Source: Sipunculus nudus
Taxonomy: Eukaryota > Annelida > Sipuncula > Golfingiida > Sipunculidae
DNA length: 64,000 nt
Direction of reading: 5' to 3'
Assembly (NCBI GenBank): GCA_026874595.1
Contig: CM049312.1
Span: 73,754,429 to 73,818,428 of the forward strand
Shown one piece after another: positions 60,270 to 64,000 of this stretch. Below the pieces are notes generated by a model. The model was not told where the DNA came from. It saw only the letters and a list, made by a program, of their open reading frames with translations, and searched no databases. Both the position numbers and the translations under genes were made by a program. Positions within the stretch are counted from its first letter, which is position 1. Each line of letters opens with the position of its first letter.

Positions 60270-63200
60270 AATTGAAGAAACCGGCTCTTACAGATATATG
60301 GGCGTGTGCCGAAGTTTACGTCGTGCTACAAATTACGTGTTCAGGAAATAATATTAATAATCACGTCTCTGCAGGTTTGTAGGCCAGAATAGTTGTGTTA
60401 TCTATGTAGCAAATTAAAGTAATAACATATGCTCGACAAGATATAATTAGAATAAACCTTTCGTCATTTAAAAATCCTCCCCAACCTTCCCTGAATTTTG
60501 AGGTACAATTTATGTGACTTTTAAGATAATTTCTTGCCTTTGGAAGGATTCCAATATTATCCATATATTCTCATTTCCACGTAGAGTTGGAGAGCTACTC
60601 TTGGACGCAGTTTATTTTGATATTTAAGATATTTTAATGGATGCCTGTCATTGTGTTAATTTATGGATTTAATTTCAGTACACTGCTTTGCACGATATAT
60701 CTATTTCACCTAAGTACCCATCTTTATATGTTTTCCTTGAGTTAAAGACATAAGGGAAAAGCGTCTGTATTCGAACTTGGTCATCCGGATGATGAAACTT
60801 TTAAAGTATTACGGTATATTTAAAAGGACTTATATTAAACTTATAAAAACCAAGAAGAATTCTTATTATATTTTATCGGTTTTCAAATTTCCTCTACTAT
60901 TCAGTTTCTTTTTAATTCATTACTGTCAGCTTGTTTTATACATGATTTTATCTCTTCCATCATGCAAACAAGAAAATTATTAACCTGCCTACGTCTATTT
61001 ATTGCCAAAGGTACTATTGATGATGTTATTTTCTCAGTTTTATTATGCACATATACACATGCTCGTACTAGTAGCATTATTCTAAACTTAGAAACACAGT
61101 ATCCATTATGTTTAAAATTGAACTCTGGCCGTTTTAATTCATTGGATATCATTCCGTAACGGAATGCCTTTGTAATCGTCACAAACTGGACATAGATGTG
61201 AACAACTGCCAATTTTAATCAAATACAAAATAATCTCGAATTAATACATGTGATTATTATCACAATTACGTTAGATTTTCCACTGCAAGGTACATCTTAA
61301 GTGGACTCCTGATGTTGATGTAATTTTACATGTAACTTATTCAATATCCCGTGTTTTCCTATAAAATCTACATATATAAGCGTTCCGTATACACAAAATA
61401 TCTTATACCTCTCATACATCTTCTCTTGGTCGAACGGACCATGAACCGAGAGATTGTAAAGTTTAACCTGGTAATTTATTTGCTCATAAAAAAAAATAAA
61501 ACTTTCGCTTAATCGTAGGTCAGACTAATTATAGGAACCCTACAAAGTTGACCATTGCAAAAGTGGACGACGTAACAAATTGAAAGAGGAAAAGACAGCA
61601 GGAGAAGTAAGCAAGGCACCACATGATCTGATTAATTTCCATGGCCAGCTGCCAAATGATAAAAATATTACGGTTAATTATAAGTTTCCTGGAAACATAA
61701 AGCCCTATCAGCTACAATCACAGAATTCTCGTTAAGATATATTTGCAGTGCCTCCTGTCAAAACAGGTACGACTGAACCAATCTGAATATATCTTAAAAT
61801 AAAGCCGGGCCAGGTAATACCATTAGCTAACATTTGTTGTCGACAACTCATCTTCGGTTATACACGCTGAACAATTATTAAGATATATATATACAAAAAC
61901 GTACCGTCTAATTTGATATGTATCAGAACTATTCATATTGCTAAAGAGTTACACACCGTCATAAACTTTATACTGCAGTTTCGGAAAAAATATTTTGAGA
62001 ACAACACCCTTACATTTTCCTTTTTTTAAATGTGTTATGAAAACAAGTCATATATTCGAAGAAGAATACTTGGAAATTTAATGGTTTTTACAAAAGTCAT
62101 ACTTGGAAAGTATGGTTTATGCAAAACAACTATCTTAGGTCAGCGTGTTTCCATCCGTGTCCTTCTGTGCAGGATAGAAAGCAGAAAAGCCGATTCTCTC
62201 AGACAGTTCACTCATTCCAAATACATGGAACACAAGTCAGTGTGTCGCACACCCAACAAGCGAGCCTCTAAATTTTTCCAGTCAATACTTGCACCAACTA
62301 TTTGCCAAATGTGCTACAGGATCCCGATTTCATGAAGTTTTTTCCTTTTATGGAAAATGAAGATTGCAGCTCTTGTCATATTTATGCAGCACGTGTTGTA
62401 ATTATTGCTCCATATTCTGTACGAGTCCATGCTAATTTATGTGGGTATCATCTTGGATCAAAACATCTCGACCGGAACTCCGGTATTCATGCAAGAGAAC
62501 AATGTGATAATCGGTACGATTTCGGCAACCTCAAAAAAATTATTTTACATCAAATGCAAGAACCTCGGGTCAGTGTGCAGAAATTTTCTTTCGCCTCTCC
62601 ACCATGGCTGTTGGAAAGAAAGTTTTTCGAAACCAAAAATATCCGTTGCCATGACCTGGACAAGATTAACCATTTTCTGCTCGGCTTGGTAGCTGCCATC
62701 ATATATCTATATGTTTTGAGCAGTAAACATATGCCAAAAGGCTCCTTTAATTTGTGAAATATATTCGATGCATTACCGATTCGGTAACATTGCCTTGTTT
62801 AATAACCGACTCGGTTTATTATCTTCTTCTGATACATGATTTCAAGTTCTTCAGTAGTGCGAGTGGGAAATATATCAAAATTCTTCAGATCTGGCGAGTT
62901 AGTATCAACTGGTCCTTCTATATTATATTTTGAATTTTATACGAGCGTAAGTACGAAATATGCCGCTCTTTCAAAGCCAAAGATATTTACCGACCCGCAA
63001 AGGCTGTCCAGGTAAGTAAAGCCTTTCCACCAATATTTATACCATTTCACCTTTTCGGCAGTTATATATTTCAGTCATGGCAATTTCTATCTGAAACCGA
63101 ACTATTTCCAATATAAGAATGGCAAAGACAGGTAACGTATGGAGGTGTTTTAATCAGAGCCCTATACTTTCGTACCTAATTTATCATCTGAACGGTCGTC

Positions 63201-64000
63201 CGGGATCCAATAAAATTGATAAAGTATTAATTCGCTATATACAGATAATATTAGTACAAAATAATGTGAACGAATACATTTGATTATTATCACATTTACG
63301 AGAGATTTTCAACTGCACGTTATTCATTCCTTTTTCAGTCATTATAGAAAAGTTTAAGTTTAACAAAAAATGAAAGAATACTTTAAAGTGTAAACCGTTA
63401 CTCTTATAATTAAATGATGGGCCGAATTTTGCCCCCACTGCGTTCCCGCTTCATGTATTATAACATTAATATTATTCAATCGTAGCTATGTATCCATTGC
63501 TAGCTAAACGGATACCAGCCTAGCAAAGGAAAGCACAGAGCCAATGTCGTTACATTTTGTTTGACTGACAGCTCAATGGCCCGGGAATCGGCGGCGGTCA
63601 CAGAAGCCAGACACCCCGGCAGCACAGTGCCAGTACAGATGAAGCGGGAATGCAGAAGAAGCAAAATTTGACGTATTATTTATAGAAAGTACGTTTACGT
63701 TAAAGCTTTTAATATTATACTGTAATGAAATGTCTATTTTTACAGAGATGTTTCCTGTCTCTGCTCTTAGTCCCGTTGTTTACACTTCAGACGATAATAA
63801 TTAAGATGAATAATCGCTGACGGTCACCCACGGTTCTGAAGCCCACTCTTGCAATCATCGATGTCATCTGACTACGCGTGCTGCCTTCTGTTGCCGTATC
63901 AGTAATGAACGCTGCGGTGACATACAAGCTTGTTCAACGTGCAAGAGATCCGATTATCCAGATGACGGCCAAGCCAGGCAGACGAAGAGAAATAAACACT
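60270..64000. other. Gene-free right end of the window
   Basis: No recognisable domain. Overlapping plus frames at 62030-62335, 62302-62757 and 62405-62692 are the longest. None shows a family motif or clear splice sites, so they are not called. The last 450 bases (63540-64000) are GC-richer with no feature recognised. Confidence 0.45.

Noticed and set aside
62030-62757. Overlapping plus-strand frames of 95-151 codons
   Set aside because: No motif, no signal peptide, no consistent splice sites; probably chance.

Overview
This is eukaryotic genomic DNA from an animal, most likely a mollusc and plausibly a bivalve. The host genes are short exons split by introns with GT-AG sites. They encode secreted or immune-type domain families (PAN/apple, MAM, thrombospondin-1, fibrinogen-like) and a short-chain dehydrogenase. 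The rest is AT-rich and crowded with retrotransposon remnants, DNA-transposon-like insertions, tandem repeats and microsatellites. The species cannot be named from the sequence. There is no bacterial operon structure, rRNA gene, CRISPR array or genuine tRNA gene.

Layout. 1-8.6 kb: a 2.4-kb direct repeat (1-2505 and 6224-8573) brackets gene A (4145-5469), a three-exon gene for a secreted 266-residue protein made of an unassigned domain plus a PAN/apple domain. 9.1-12.7 kb: tandem repeats carrying CTCF-like motifs and nuclear-receptor half-site strings. 12.9-20.5 kb: an orphan signal-peptide exon, a LINE fragment, and a damaged MAM plus TSP1 gene with a tRNA-derived SINE in one intron. 22.7-28.3 kb: a degenerate Ty3/gypsy retrotransposon on the minus strand with both LTRs. 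Its surviving integrase C-terminus lies upstream of reverse transcriptase, the rare Gmr1-type order. 28.6-31.3 kb: a satellite, LINE pieces and a 289-bp higher-order tandem repeat. 32.9-36.0 kb: a LINE remnant split by a 2.05-kb inverted-terminal-repeat element with a TATA target duplication. 36.4-37.6 kb: a foldback repeat and a broken fibrinogen-related gene. 38.9-46.4 kb: an apparently intact nine-exon SDR gene on the minus strand (268 residues), with broken copies of its last exon on both sides. 52.8-55.3 kb: a MULE-type transposase on the minus strand, in one frame except for three stops. 56.7-57.4 kb: a candidate solo LTR. 58.9-60.1 kb: gene B, a paralogue of gene A with identical exon structure but two one-base frameshifts. 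The last 4 kb has no recognisable gene.

The best lead for something undescribed is the gene A/B family. A signal-peptide exon, one exon for an unassigned domain and one PAN exon are joined by phase-1 introns at the same positions in both copies. The SDR gene is the only other gene that looks functional. Most other coding signals are pseudogenes or mobile-element debris. Exons were assembled by hand from reading frames, splice sites and phases, without transcripts or database searches.
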